This document shows, piece by piece, positions 26,236-34,859 of a stretch of DNA of 64,000 bases. The notes under the pieces were generated by a model. It was not told where the DNA came from. It made no database searches and saw nothing but the letters and a program-made list of their open reading frames with translations. Where the stretch lies: NCBI RefSeq assembly GCF_015711605.1, contig NZ_JABTEZ010000001.1, positions 1,082,001 to 1,146,000 of the forward strand, read 5' to 3'. This stretch comes from Planomonospora sp. ID67723 (GTDB lineage: Bacteria > Actinomycetota > Actinomycetes > Streptosporangiales > Streptosporangiaceae). A program made the translations under genes and the position numbers. Position 1 is the stretch's first letter; each line of letters begins with the position of its first letter.

Positions 26236-28527
26236 ATGGCATCGAGCAGGTCCATCCGGTTCAAGGTCTCCGTGCTCCTGGCGATTCCCCTCACCTCGCT
26301 GGTGGCGTTGTGGGGCTTCTCCGCCGTCACGACCGTGGGCGACGCGGTCGGCATGCTCAACGTCGCCACGCTGGACGAGGCGATCATCAGGCCCGGTGAC
26401 GCGCTCCTGGGCAACCTCCAGCGCGAGCATCTCCTCTCCGCCGAATATCTGGCCACCCGTTCGGAGGCGGACCGTTCCACGCTGATCGGCCAGCGCACCG
26501 TGACCGACCAGGCCAGGGCCAGGCTCCGCGAGGAGTCGGCCGCCGACTCCGTGCAGTCGGCCCTGACCCCGGAGATGAAGGTCCTGTTCGACTCGATGAT
26601 GACCCGCATCGAGCAGCTCGACGCGCTCCGCGCCAGGATCGACGAGGACCGGATCGGGATCACCGAGCTGACCGAGAAGTTCGCGCTGATGCCCGACGTG
26701 TTCCAGCGGCTCACCCAGAGCATGGCGATCGACAACGATCCCGAGACGCGCGGCGTGATCATGCTCGGCTACTCCAAGGACTTCCTCACCCGGCAGCGCG
26801 CGATCGCCGCCGGGGCACTGGCGGTGGAGCGGCCGCTCTCGCCCGAGGAGCTGCGCCTGTTCTCCCGCTTCGCCGCCACGCACTCCTTCCTCATGAAGCA
26901 GGGCCTGGCGGACCTGAGCTCCGAGGAACTGCGCGCCCCCTTCGCAGAGGTGGCGGCCTCGCCGTTGCACGACCGTTTCATGGCGATGGAGGAGCGGCTG
27001 CTGTCCGGCGCCACCGTGCCGCACAGCGAGTGGCGGTCCGTCACGGACCAACTGGAGGCCGCCTTCCAGACCAAGGTCACCGCGGCCACCGTCATCCTGG
27101 TCGAACGGGCCGGTCCTCCCGCCATCACCATCTTCGTCAAGGCCGGCGTCGCGGGCTTCGTCGGGCTCCTGGCGGTCATCGCCTCGCTGGTCGTCTCCTA
27201 CCGGGTGGGCCGCGGCCTCACCCGGGAGCTGGGCGGGGTACGGCAGGCGGCCACGGAGGTGGCGGAGGTCCGGCTCCCCCGGGTCATGGAGCGGCTGCGC
27301 CGGGGCCAGGCGGTGGACGCGGCGGCGGAGGCGCCCCCGCTGGAACCGCTGGGCAGCACCGCCGAGGTCCACGCCGTCACGGCCGCGTTCGACAGCGTCC
27401 GGCGCCGCGCGCTGGACGCCGCGGTGGAGCAGGCCAGGCTGCGCGAGGGCGTCGCCCAGTCCTTCCGCAACCTCGCCCGGCGCAAGCAGAGCCTGCTGCA
27501 GCGCCAGCTCAAGCTCCTCGACGGGATGCAGAAGCAGACCGAGGACCCCGAGACGCTGGAGGCCCTCTTCAAGCTCGACCACCTCACCACCCGCATGCGG
27601 CGCCACGCCGAGGGCCTGGTGATCCTGTCCGGCGGGGCGGCGGGCCGCAAGTGGCGCTCGGCGGTCCCGATGGAGGACGTGCTGCGCGGCGCGGCCGCCC
27701 AGGTCGAGGACTACGCCCGGGTGCGGATCTACCCGATGCCGGGCAGCACGCTGACCGGTGGCGCGGTGGCGGACCTGATGCACCTGTTCGCCGAGATCAT
27801 CGAGAACGCGACGGTCTTCTCCCCGCCCGGCGCAGAGGTGTCGGTCCGGGGCGAGCTCGTGGGCCGGGGGTTCGCGGTCGAGATCGAGGACCGGGGACTC
27901 GGCCTCGCCCCGGAGAAGCGCGATGCGATCAACGCGCGGCTGGCCAGCCCGCCGGAGTTCGACCCGGCGGAGACCGATCGGCTCGGTTTCGCGGTGATCG
28001 GCATCCTGGCCGCGCGGTACGGGATCAACGTGGTGCTGAGGTCCTCGCCGTACGGGGGGACCGGGGTGGTCGTCCTGATCCCCGAGACGCTGCTGGGCGA
28101 GCCGGAGCCGGTGCAGCCGCCGCGGCCGAAGGCCGGCGCGGTGGCCGAGCTCGCCGGTGCGAGCGCGCCCGGTGACACCGCCGAGCCCGCTCGGTCCACC
28201 GGGCAGGTGCCGGCGCGGGCGCACGCGGCCACGGACGTGTGGAGGACGTCGCAGCGGCGCAACGGCGGCCTGCCCCGCAGGGTGCGCCAGACGAACATGT
28301 CGCCGCGGCTGCGGCAGGAACCCGAGGCGGTTCCGGCGGCCGGGCCGGAGACCGGACCCCTGGCGGGGACCGGATCCCCGGCGGCGGCCGGATCCACGGC
28401 CGGAGCGGAGACTTCCAGGAACGAGGAGAGATCGCCGGAGGAGGCGAGGGCGTTGCTGAGCTCGCTGCAGTCGGGGTGGCGGCGCGGGCGGTCGGAGAGC
28501 GAACACAACGGTGGGGAAGGGGCTTGA
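26236..28527 (+). CDS. cvnA: Conservon sensor histidine kinase CvnA (first conservon)
   Basis: A 763-residue membrane kinase. Span 1 (about residues 10-32) is followed by a nitrate/nitrite-sensing-type extracellular helical domain (about 50-290), span 2 (about 295-320), a HAMP-like linker, the helical segment LDHLTTRMRRHAEGLVILSG with a His in the dimerisation position, and a HATPase domain with N-box LFAEIIENATVFSPPG (about 515-530) and G-boxes. The last 130 residues are Pro/Ala-rich. In Streptomyces conservons CvnA binds ATP and acts with CvnB-CvnD as a G-protein-coupled-like membrane complex. It heads an operon with CvnB and CvnC but has no own CvnD next to it. Confidence 0.92.
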   Translation: MASSRSIRFKVSVLLAIPLTSLVALWGFSAVTTVGDAVGMLNVATLDEAIIRPGDALLGNLQREHLLSAEYLATRSEADRSTLIGQRTVTDQARARLREESAADSVQSALTPEMKVLFDSMMTRIEQLDALRARIDEDRIGITELTEKFALMPDVFQRLTQSMAIDNDPETRGVIMLGYSKDFLTRQRAIAAGALAVERPLSPEELRLFSRFAATHSFLMKQGLADLSSEELRAPFAEVAASPLHDRFMAMEERLLSGATVPHSEWRSVTDQLEAAFQTKVTAATVILVERAGPPAITIFVKAGVAGFVGLLAVIASLVVSYRVGRGLTRELGGVRQAATEVAEVRLPRVMERLRRGQAVDAAAEAPPLEPLGSTAEVHAVTAAFDSVRRRALDAAVEQARLREGVAQSFRNLARRKQSLLQRQLKLLDGMQKQTEDPETLEALFKLDHLTTRMRRHAEGLVILSGGAAGRKWRSAVPMEDVLRGAAAQVEDYARVRIYPMPGSTLTGGAVADLMHLFAEIIENATVFSPPGAEVSVRGELVGRGFAVEIEDRGLGLAPEKRDAINARLASPPEFDPAETDRLGFAVIGILAARYGINVVLRSSPYGGTGVVVLIPETLLGEPEPVQPPRPKAGAVAELAGASAPGDTAEPARSTGQVPARAHAATDVWRTSQRRNGGLPRRVRQTNMSPRLRQEPEAVPAAGPETGPLAGTGSPAAAGSTAGAETSRNEERSPEEARALLSSLQSGWRRGRSESEHNGGEGA

Positions 28528-28921
28528 CCACGTGCCGGGTGAGCTGTATTGGCTGTTGGACGACTTCGTCACGAGCGTGGCGGACGTCTCACACGCGCTG
28601 ATCCTGTCCAACGACGGACTGATGATGGCCTCGTCGAGAGGACTGAGCAAGGAGGACGCCGATCATCTGTCGGCGGTGGCCTCTGGCTTCCAGAGCCTGG
28701 CCAAGGGAACGAGCCTGCAGTTCGGCGGTGGATCCGTACGGCAGACCATGGTGGAGATGGACTCCGCGTTCCTGTTCGTCACCTCGGCCGGGCAGGGCAG
28801 TTGCCTGTGCGTCATGACGACGGGGGCCGCGGACGTCGGGCTGATCGCCTACGAGATGGCCAGGCTGGTCGGCCGGGTCGGGCAGCATCTGGCCACCGGC
28901 CCCAGGGCGGCGGGACAATGA
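28511..28921 (+). CDS. cvnB: Roadblock/LC7 protein CvnB (first conservon)
   Basis: A 136-residue roadblock/LC7-domain protein. LYWLLDDFVTSVADVSHALI and the LSNDGLMMASSRGLSKEDAD stretch match CvnB, which is thought to interact with the GTPase CvnD. GTG at 28511 overlaps the cvnA end; an in-frame GTG at 28532 after AAGGGG is about as likely and removes seven residues. The four-base overlap with cvnC (ATGA) shows tight coupling. Confidence 0.9.
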   Translation: MGKGLDHVPGELYWLLDDFVTSVADVSHALILSNDGLMMASSRGLSKEDADHLSAVASGFQSLAKGTSLQFGGGSVRQTMVEMDSAFLFVTSAGQGSCLCVMTTGAADVGLIAYEMARLVGRVGQHLATGPRAAGQ

Positions 28922-29289
28922 GCGACGAGATCGAGTGGATCGACGAGGAGGCGGGACCGGTCGTCCGCCCCTACGCCATGACCGGCGGCCGGACCAAGCC
29001 GTCCTCGACCGCGTTCGACCTGCTCTCGATGGTGGTGGCGACCGGAGCGGAGATCTCTCCCAGGGCGCACCTCGGCTCGCAGCACCGGCGGCTGCTCAGC
29101 CTGGTCGGCCGGGCCCGGCCGATCGCGGAGATCGCCTCGGACGTGCAGCTGCCGATCGGGGTGATCAGGGTCCTGCTGGGCGACCTCCTGGATCAGGGTC
29201 TGATCCTGGTCCGGCAGCCGATGCCCGCGACCGCCTCGCCCGCGCAGAGCCTCCTGCAGGAAGTGATCAACGGGTTGCGCGCCCTGTGA
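28918..29289 (+). CDS. cvnC: DUF742 protein CvnC (first conservon)
   Basis: A 123-residue DUF742 protein. EEAGPVVRPYAMTGGRTKP is the hallmark N-terminus and the C-terminal half (IAEIASDVQLPIGVIRVLLG) is a winged-helix-like module. CvnC is cytoplasmic in studied conservons. Its gene starts inside the cvnB stop. The next gene in order should be cvnD, but the strand ends here and a terminator follows. Confidence 0.9.
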   Translation: MSDEIEWIDEEAGPVVRPYAMTGGRTKPSSTAFDLLSMVVATGAEISPRAHLGSQHRRLLSLVGRARPIAEIASDVQLPIGVIRVLLGDLLDQGLILVRQPMPATASPAQSLLQEVINGLRAL

Positions 29290-29308
29290 CGCCGCGGTGA
29301 GCCTTCAC

Positions 29309-29344
29309 GGGGCTCCCTCCCTCGGGGAAGAGGGAAGGAGCCCC
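29309..29344. terminator. Bidirectional terminator between the two conservons
   Basis: GGGGCTCC (29309-29316) pairs with GGAGCCCC (29337-29344), then one mismatch, then TCCCT/AGGGA. The 8-nt loop sits exactly between the convergent operons. Confidence 0.8.
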
Positions 29345-29358
29345 GCGGCGGGCGTGTG

Positions 29359-29934
29359 CTAGGACTGGCTCGCGGTCAGCACCTTCAGGGAGTGCTCCAC
29401 GAGCGTGATCAGCACGGTCTTGGCCGACGCGCGGCGCCGTACGTCGCACATGAGCACCGGGACGTCGGGGTCCAGGTCCAGGGCGGAGCGCACGTCCTCG
29501 GTGTCGTAGCGGTCGGCGTCGTCGAAGCAGTTGACCGCGACGATGAACGGCGTGCCGCGCTGCTCGAAGTAGTCGATCGAGGGGAAGCAGTCGGTCAGCC
29601 GCCGGGTGTCGGCCAGCACGACCGCGCCCAGCGCGCCGTAGGACAGCTCGTCCCACATGAACCAGAAGCGTTCCTGGCCGGGCGTTCCGAACAGGTAGAC
29701 GACCAGGCCCTCCCTGATCGTGATGCGGCCGAAGTCCATCGCGACCGTGGTGGTGGTCTTGCCCTCCACGCCGTCGGTGTCGTCGATGCCGATGCCGCGG
29801 TCGGAGAGCACCTCCTCGGTGCGGAGGGGACGGATCTCGCTGATCGCGCCGACGAGCGTGGTCTTGCCCACACCGAAGCCGCCCGCGATGAGGATCTTGA
29901 GCGCGACGGGTTCGTCAGAGGGCTCGAAGTCCAT
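29359..29934 (-). CDS. cvnD: Ras-like GTPase CvnD (second conservon)
   Basis: A 191-residue small GTPase of the bacterial CvnD/MglA-like group. The P-loop is ILIAGGFGVGKTTLV, the switch II region YLFGTPGQERFWFMW, and the N/SKxD-equivalent VNCFDD. It is the only CvnD in this 7-kb region, so it might serve both conservons. It is the last gene of the minus-strand operon and overlaps cvnC by 20 nt. Confidence 0.92.
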   Translation of the reverse strand: MDFEPSDEPVALKILIAGGFGVGKTTLVGAISEIRPLRTEEVLSDRGIGIDDTDGVEGKTTTTVAMDFGRITIREGLVVYLFGTPGQERFWFMWDELSYGALGAVVLADTRRLTDCFPSIDYFEQRGTPFIVAVNCFDDADRYDTEDVRSALDLDPDVPVLMCDVRRRASAKTVLITLVEHSLKVLTASQS

Positions 29935-30262
29935 TGATCACTTCCTTGAGAATGCGCTCACTCGCCGAGGCGCGTCCGATGGATATGAGGCCGTGGTCCT
30001 GCAGATCGCCCAGGAGGACGCGGACCACGCCGAGCGGCAGGCCGAGCTCCGAGGCGACGTCTGCGACCGAGGTCGCGGTGGTGACCAGGGCGAGGATGCG
30101 TTCCTGTTCCGGTCCGGGGACGAACCCTCCGGACGGCGCGGCCCCGGTCGCGGTGACCAGGGCGACCAGGTCCAACGCGTCGCCGGAGGACCGGGTGCGG
30201 CCTCCGACGAGCGCGTAGGGCCGGACCACGGGTCCGGCCTCCTCATCCATCCAGTGGGTCAT
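29915..30262 (-). CDS. cvnC: DUF742 protein CvnC (second conservon)
   Basis: A 115-residue DUF742 protein beginning with MDEEAGPVVRPYALVGGRTR, the typical conservon motif, and with a C-terminal winged-helix-like part (SELGLPLGVVRVLLGDLQDH). It overlaps cvnB upstream by ATGA and cvnD downstream by 20 nt. Both DUF742 paralogues of this window end in the same EVINGLRAL, so they are close relatives. Confidence 0.9.
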   Translation of the reverse strand: MTHWMDEEAGPVVRPYALVGGRTRSSGDALDLVALVTATGAAPSGGFVPGPEQERILALVTTATSVADVASELGLPLGVVRVLLGDLQDHGLISIGRASASERILKEVINGLRAL

Positions 30263-30666
30263 GACAAGCCTTGGCGTGGATTGGCCGATATGTGCTGTCC
30301 GACCCTCTTGACCAGCATCGCCATCTCGTAGGCGATGTGGCCGACGTCGGCGTCGGAGTTGCTCAGCACGGCGAGGCAGGTTCCCTGCCCGGCGGCCGTG
30401 ACGAACAGGAACGCCGACTCCATCTCCACGATGGTCTGGCGGACGTCGCCGCCGCCGAAATGGCGTCCGGCCCCGCGCGCAAGGCTCTGGAAACCGGCGG
30501 CGACGGCGGAGAGATGCTCGGCGTCCTCCCGGTTGAGACCCTGGGAGAAGCCGACGGCGAGCCCGTCGGTGGACAGGATCACCGCCTGCCGTACCGCGCC
30601 CACCCTGCTGATCAGGTCGTCGAGGAGCCAGTTGAGTTCGCCGGTGTTGCTTAGTTTCCCGGCCAT
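30259..30666 (-). CDS. cvnB: Roadblock/LC7 protein CvnB (second conservon)
   Basis: A 135-residue roadblock/LC7 protein with LNWLLDDLISRVGAVRQAVI and LSTDGLAVGFSQGLNREDAE, both canonical. The ATG at 30666 follows AGGAGGTCAC. It is the paralogue of the protein at 28511-28921. It lies 61 nt after cvnA of the same operon and overlaps cvnC. Confidence 0.92.
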   Translation of the reverse strand: MAGKLSNTGELNWLLDDLISRVGAVRQAVILSTDGLAVGFSQGLNREDAEHLSAVAAGFQSLARGAGRHFGGGDVRQTIVEMESAFLFVTAAGQGTCLAVLSNSDADVGHIAYEMAMLVKRVGQHISANPRQGLS

Positions 30667-30727
30667 GTGACCTCCTCTGTAGGACTTGTGACCATGATGC
30701 CGTGTCTGGTGTCCTCGCTCCGCCCGG

Positions 30728-33115
30728 TCACGTGTCCTCCTTTTCGCCGCTCTTGTCGGATGCGAAGTCGTTTCCGTGGTCCTCGCGCCCGCGTCGCGTG
30801 CCCGCCTGGAAGGCGGAGAACAGCGCACGGGCCTCCTCCGGCCGGCGTCCGGCCGGTTCGGGTTCCGGCTCCCGCCCGGCGGGTCCGGTGGACCCGCCGG
30901 GTCCGTCCGGGGCGGGGTCGTCCTGGCGGAGCTGGGGGGCGAGGTTCGCCTGCCGTACGCGGCGGGGCAGGTTCCCGGGGCCGGTGGTCTCGCGAACCGG
31001 CGCTTCCGCGTCGTCCGTACGGCTCGTGCCGCCCGTGCCCGCCGCGCGGCTCGGGTCGGCGACCACGGTGAGCGTCGGCGCCGCGAGGGGCGGGGAGGCC
31101 GGTTCGGGGTTACGGGGAACCGTCCTGGTACGGCGGGGCAGGCCGGTGCCGGCGGAAGGGGCCGGAGCCAGCGCGGCCGTGGAGGCGGCCTCGGGGAGCT
31201 CGGCACGCCCGGTGAGCCGCTCGGCGGTGACGGAGACGGGGGCGGCCTCGGCGATCACGCCGCGTGGGATGAGCACGATGGCCGTGGTGCCGCCGAACGA
31301 GGACGCGCGCAGGACGATCTGGATCCCGTGCCGGGCGGCGAGCCGCCCCACCACGAACAGGCCCAGCCGGTCGCTGTCGGCCAGGTCGAACTCCGGCGGG
31401 TCGGCCAGCCGCGCGTTGATCTCCGCGTACTCCGCCGAGCCCAGGCCGAGCCCCCGGTCCTCCACCTCGACGGCGAAGCCGTTGGCCACCATCTCACCGC
31501 GCACGGTGACCATGGTCTGCGGCGGAGAGTAGACCGTGGCGTTCTCGATCAGCTCGGCGATGAGGTGGGCGATGTCGGCGACGGCCCCCCCGTCGAGCAT
31601 GACGTCGGGCAGCGGCGCCACGTTGACCCGCTTGTAGTCCTCCACCTCGGCGATGGCCGCCCGGACGGCGTCGACCACCGGCACCGGCCTGTGCCAGACC
31701 CGGCCGGGCGCGGCCCCGGACAGGATGATGAGTCCCTCCGCGTGGCGGCGCATGCGCGTGGTCAGGTGGTCCAGCCGGAACAGGTCGTCGAGGCTGTCGG
31801 GGTCGGTCGCCCGGCGCTGCATGCTGTCCAGCAGGGCGAGCTGGCGGTGGAGCAGACCCTGCTTGCGGCGGGCGAGGTTGACGAAGACCTGGCTGACGCC
31901 GCGGCGCAGGCGCGCCTGGCCGACGGCGGCCTCGACCGCGGTGCGCTGCACCGAGCCGAAGGCGCGGGCCACGTCGCGGATCTCGGCGGAGCCCCTCGGC
32001 TCGATGGCCGGGGCCTCGGCTTCCACGTCCACCTCCTCGCCGTGCCGGAGCCGTGTGACCAGCCGCGGGAGCCGTACGTCCGCCAGGTCGAGCGCGGTGG
32101 AGCGGAGGCCGGCCAGCTCGCCGGCGAGGCGGCGGCCGAAGCGGACCGAGATGACGATCGAGGCGATCACCGCGACCAGGCCGGCGCCGCCCGCGACGGC
32201 GATCCGGATCACGATGCCGGTGGCCAGCGACCCGGACTGCTCGGCCAGCGCGGTTCCGGAGGCGGCGCCGAGCCGGTCGAGCCAGTTCGCCAGGGGGTTC
32301 ACGACTTCCGACCAGCGCCCGGCCTCGGCGGGCAGCCGGTCCCCGGTCCCCGAGACGATGGCCCGCTCCATGGCGGTGAACTTCTCGAAGGCGGTGGAGC
32401 TGAGGGTCTCCCGGTAGGGCCTGCCGAGGGTGACGTCCAGCGCGGACAGGCCGCGCGCGTGCAGGAACTCGCGGGTGGCGGCGTACTCGGCGAAGGCGGT
32501 GCGCTCCTCGGGGGAGAGCCGGGAGTCGATCAGCGCGCCGCTGATCAGAGCGCTCTCCCTGGCCATCATCTCCCGGGCGTTGCCCATCACCTGCATCGCC
32601 GTGGCCTGCTGGAAGACCATCAGGTCGGGGACGGCGACGAGCTGGCTGTACAGCAGGAAGACCGAGTCGAGGATCTGGTTGTAGCTCGACAGCACGCTCA
32701 GCCGGGTGCTCTGCCCGTCGTCGATCCCGGCCCGGATCTCCCGGAGCCCGTCGAGTTTGCCGAGCGTCTCGTTCACGGAGACGCGGAGTTCGGCGGTGGC
32801 CGGCCGGTACCCTCGCGCGGCGTCCCGGAACCGCCTGACCGCCAGGTCGGTACGGCTGCGCTGCTCGCCGATGCCGCTGGTGAGGACCCGCGAGGTGATC
32901 GCCACCGACGACTGGGACCGCTCGGCCTGGAGCTGGCTCCCCAGCTCGGTGGAGGCCGCGCCGACCATCTCGTAGAGGGCGTCGGCCCTGAGCAGGGCGG
33001 TGCCGTCGCCGACGGTGAGGTTGAGCACGAAGCCCCACAGCGCGCTCAGGGAGAGCAGGGGCAGGAGCAGCAGCAAGAAGATCTTGAACCGAATCGAGCG
33101 GTTTCCAGAGCCCAT
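30728..33115 (-). CDS. cvnA: Conservon sensor histidine kinase CvnA (second conservon)
   Basis: A 795-residue membrane kinase with the same order as the first: span 1 (IFLLLLLPLLSLSALWGFVL, about residues 11-30), nitrate-sensing-type extracellular domain, span 2 (about 295-320), HAMP-like linker, LDHLTTRMRRHAEGLIILSG, HATPase with LIAELIENATVYSPPQ near residue 520, and a long Pro/Ala/Thr-rich tail. Starts with a weak ribosome site. It heads a complete cvnABCD operon transcribed toward the first conservon. Confidence 0.92.
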   Translation of the reverse strand: MGSGNRSIRFKIFLLLLLPLLSLSALWGFVLNLTVGDGTALLRADALYEMVGAASTELGSQLQAERSQSSVAITSRVLTSGIGEQRSRTDLAVRRFRDAARGYRPATAELRVSVNETLGKLDGLREIRAGIDDGQSTRLSVLSSYNQILDSVFLLYSQLVAVPDLMVFQQATAMQVMGNAREMMARESALISGALIDSRLSPEERTAFAEYAATREFLHARGLSALDVTLGRPYRETLSSTAFEKFTAMERAIVSGTGDRLPAEAGRWSEVVNPLANWLDRLGAASGTALAEQSGSLATGIVIRIAVAGGAGLVAVIASIVISVRFGRRLAGELAGLRSTALDLADVRLPRLVTRLRHGEEVDVEAEAPAIEPRGSAEIRDVARAFGSVQRTAVEAAVGQARLRRGVSQVFVNLARRKQGLLHRQLALLDSMQRRATDPDSLDDLFRLDHLTTRMRRHAEGLIILSGAAPGRVWHRPVPVVDAVRAAIAEVEDYKRVNVAPLPDVMLDGGAVADIAHLIAELIENATVYSPPQTMVTVRGEMVANGFAVEVEDRGLGLGSAEYAEINARLADPPEFDLADSDRLGLFVVGRLAARHGIQIVLRASSFGGTTAIVLIPRGVIAEAAPVSVTAERLTGRAELPEAASTAALAPAPSAGTGLPRRTRTVPRNPEPASPPLAAPTLTVVADPSRAAGTGGTSRTDDAEAPVRETTGPGNLPRRVRQANLAPQLRQDDPAPDGPGGSTGPAGREPEPEPAGRRPEEARALFSAFQAGTRRGREDHGNDFASDKSGEKEDT

Positions 33116-33343
33116 GCCCACTCGTCCCAACCTCTGAGTGTGTGGAGGCTTGCGCTGTTCGGGGATGAAATGCGCCTCCGGAAGATCGGACAGGAGACTA
33201 GCACCGATTAACGTTTTGGCGCAGTGGAGGATCCGCATCTGTCCTGTTTCCGCTGGCAGTGTCCCTACCGCCGGTGTATCCGTGGGGTGCGGAGTTCCTT
33301 CGGGTTTCACCCGGCGTTGGCCGGAGGTTCGCGGCGGCCTCGT
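33116..33343. other. Intergenic region between cvnA (minus) and the micro-ORF array
   Basis: About 230 nt between divergent units. It should hold the cvnA promoter, but I see no convincing pair of boxes. No coding potential is apparent. Confidence 0.5.
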
Positions 33344-33349
33344 TAGAGT
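33344..33349 (+). promoter_or_regulatory. -10 box just before the micro-ORF array
   Basis: TAGAGT lies 9 nt before the first micro-ORF start (GTG at 33359). A TTGGCC further up is about 21 nt away, too far for a classic -35, so the assignment is tentative. Confidence 0.35.
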
Positions 33350-33358
33350 CCGGGGCTT

Positions 33359-33430
33359 GTGAGTGAGCGCAGCGAGCCGATGGGTACGGCAGCTTGCTCG
33401 CAGGTCCGACGGAGGAGGGCTTGTGAGTGA
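33359..33430 (+). CDS. Micro-ORF 1, frame-shifted copy
   Basis: Twenty-three codons, starting MSERSEPMGTAACS and ending RRRRACE. Because four bases are missing relative to copies 2 and 3, it runs 8 nt into copy 2 before stopping. It has no good ribosome site but lies 9 nt after a TAGAGT box. Confidence 0.35.
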   Translation: MSERSEPMGTAACSQVRRRRACE

Positions 33431-33494
33431 GCGCAGCGAGCGAGCCGATGAGTACAGCAGCTTGCTCGCAGGTCCGACGGAGGAGGGCTTGTGA
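33423..33494 (+). CDS. Micro-ORF 2
   Basis: Twenty-three codons (MSERSERADEYSSLLAGPTE then EGL) with a GGAGGAGGG ribosome site before the GTG and a TGA overlapping the next GTG by 4 nt. It may serve coupling of translation into the acyltransferase; it might also be only a duplicated gene start. Confidence 0.4.
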   Translation: MSERSERADEYSSLLAGPTEEGL

Positions 33495-33562
33495 GTGAGC
33501 GCAGCGAGCGAGCCGATGAGTACAGCAGCTTGCTCGCAGGTCCGACGGAGGAGGGCCTGTGA
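33491..33562 (+). CDS. Micro-ORF 3
   Basis: The same 23-residue peptide as micro-ORF 2, with the same ribosome site. Its TGA overlaps the GTG start of the acyltransferase at 33559, so ribosomes could pass from one to the other. Confidence 0.4.
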   Translation: MSERSERADEYSSLLAGPTEEGL

Positions 33563-34587
33563 GCGTCGCCGCCCCCGTCCGGACGGCCTTGCCCGGGGAG
33601 GCCGGCCGCGATCCGTTCTTCGACAACGCCAAGTTCCTGGCGATCGTGCTGGTGGTCTCCGGGCATCTGATCGAGGACCTGAGGGACGTGGGGGTGGCGC
33701 GTGCGGCGTACTTCTACGTCTACCTGTTCCACATGCCGCTGTTCATCGTGCTCAGCGGTTACCTGTCGCGGAATTTCACCTTCTCTCCCGGCAAGGCGCG
33801 CAAGCTGATCAGTACGCTCGCCGTGCCGTACGTGATCTTCGAGCTGGCCTACACCCTGCCCCGGCTGATCATGTACGGCAGGCTCGACATCAGCCTCCTC
33901 GACCCGTACTACCTGACCTGGTTCCTGATGTCGTTGTTCCTGTGGAGGCTGTCCACGCCGGTCTGGCAGCAGCTCAGGTGGCCGCTGGCGGTCGCGGTGG
34001 GGCTCTCGCTGCTGTCGGGGACGAGCGCCCTGCCCGACGAGCTGTCGATGAACCGCACGCTCGGCCTGCTCCCGTTCTACGTGCTCGGCCTGATGCTCCG
34101 GCCCGAGCACTTCGCCGGGCTCAGGCGGCGCGCGGTCCGGATCGCCGGAGCGGTCACGCTGGCGGCCGGGGCCGCGCTCGCGCTGGCCGTGCACGCCGAG
34201 GTGAAGACCGAGTGGATCCGCTGGCGGCACGCGAACGAGGCGATCGGGGTGGACGACCTCACCGGGAGCCTGATCCGGCTGGGCCTGCTGGCCGCGGGCG
34301 CGCTCCTGGTCGCGGCGTTCCTGGCCGTGACCCCGTCCCGCCGGACCTGGTACTCCGGCCTGGGCGCGGCGACCATGTACGCCTACCTGCTCCACGGGTT
34401 CGTGGTGAAGGTCGCCGAGCGGTTCTACGGCGACTGGGCCGCGACCGTGCCGGGAGTGGCCGTCGTCGCGGCCTTCGGGGTCGGGCTCGCCGCGCTGCTG
34501 TGCACGCCGCCGGTGCGGAGGGCGGCCCGCTGGGCGGTCGAGCCCCGGATGAGCTGGGCCTTCACCAGGCTGAGGCGTCCCGCGTGA
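33559..34587 (+). CDS. Acyltransferase family 3 membrane protein
   Basis: A 342-residue acyltransferase_3 protein with about ten membrane spans. RDPFFDNAKFLAIVLVVSGH carries the conserved Arg-x10-His pair of the family, and YVYLFHMPLFIVLSGYLSR follows. Such enzymes O-acylate cell-surface sugars or lipids using acyl donors taken across the membrane. GGAGGAGGG precedes the GTG. Its translation is probably coupled to the upstream micro-ORFs. Nothing downstream says what is acylated. Confidence 0.9.
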   Translation: MSVAAPVRTALPGEAGRDPFFDNAKFLAIVLVVSGHLIEDLRDVGVARAAYFYVYLFHMPLFIVLSGYLSRNFTFSPGKARKLISTLAVPYVIFELAYTLPRLIMYGRLDISLLDPYYLTWFLMSLFLWRLSTPVWQQLRWPLAVAVGLSLLSGTSALPDELSMNRTLGLLPFYVLGLMLRPEHFAGLRRRAVRIAGAVTLAAGAALALAVHAEVKTEWIRWRHANEAIGVDDLTGSLIRLGLLAAGALLVAAFLAVTPSRRTWYSGLGAATMYAYLLHGFVVKVAERFYGDWAATVPGVAVVAAFGVGLAALLCTPPVRRAARWAVEPRMSWAFTRLRRPA

Positions 34588-34859
34588 GCGGACCGCGCTC
34601 GCCGGGCCGGGGTGGCGGGCGCGGGGTGCGGGGTGTGCGGCGGGCGGAGACCGGGGCACCGGAAGCGGGAACGGAAACGGGAAGGGTGCGGGAAACGGCC
34701 GCGGGAACGCGGTGCCGGGCCCGTTCGTTGCCGGGGCGGGACGAACGGCGCGGGCCGCGACGGGGGCCGGTGGCGTCCGGCCCGCCCCCGGCGGGTGGTG
34801 GAGCCGGACCCGTCGGAGTAGCGTCCGCATGCAGGATTCCGCTCGGTGACGGTCCGGGG
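34588..34859. other. Intergenic region with GGGAAC-type simple repeats
   Basis: About 270 nt with a purine-rich stretch (about 34660-34710) where CGGGAA/GGAAACGGG units recur. No gene was recognised. A promoter for the flotillin operon should lie here but I cannot place it with confidence. Confidence 0.5.

Larger units (their letters stand above)
33359..33558 (+). repeat. Three tandem repeats encoding coupled micro-ORFs
   Basis: Three near-identical units start at 33359 (64 nt), 33423 (68 nt) and 33491 (68 nt). Each contains GTG, then a GAGCGCAGCGAGC core, an imperfect hairpin (GCGAGCGAGC with GCTTGCTCGC), and a GGAGGAGGG ribosome site before the next GTG. Units 2 and 3 encode 23 residues (MSERSERADEYSS...) and end in TGA that overlaps the next GTG as GTGA. 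Unit 1 lacks four bases, shifting its frame to a 23-residue peptide ending in RRRRACE. The last unit's stop overlaps the acyltransferase start. Confidence 0.8.

Noticed and set aside
33359..33558. The three tandem repeats as a CRISPR array
   Set aside because: Units are contiguous with no unique spacers, carry ribosome sites and start codons, and no cas gene is near.
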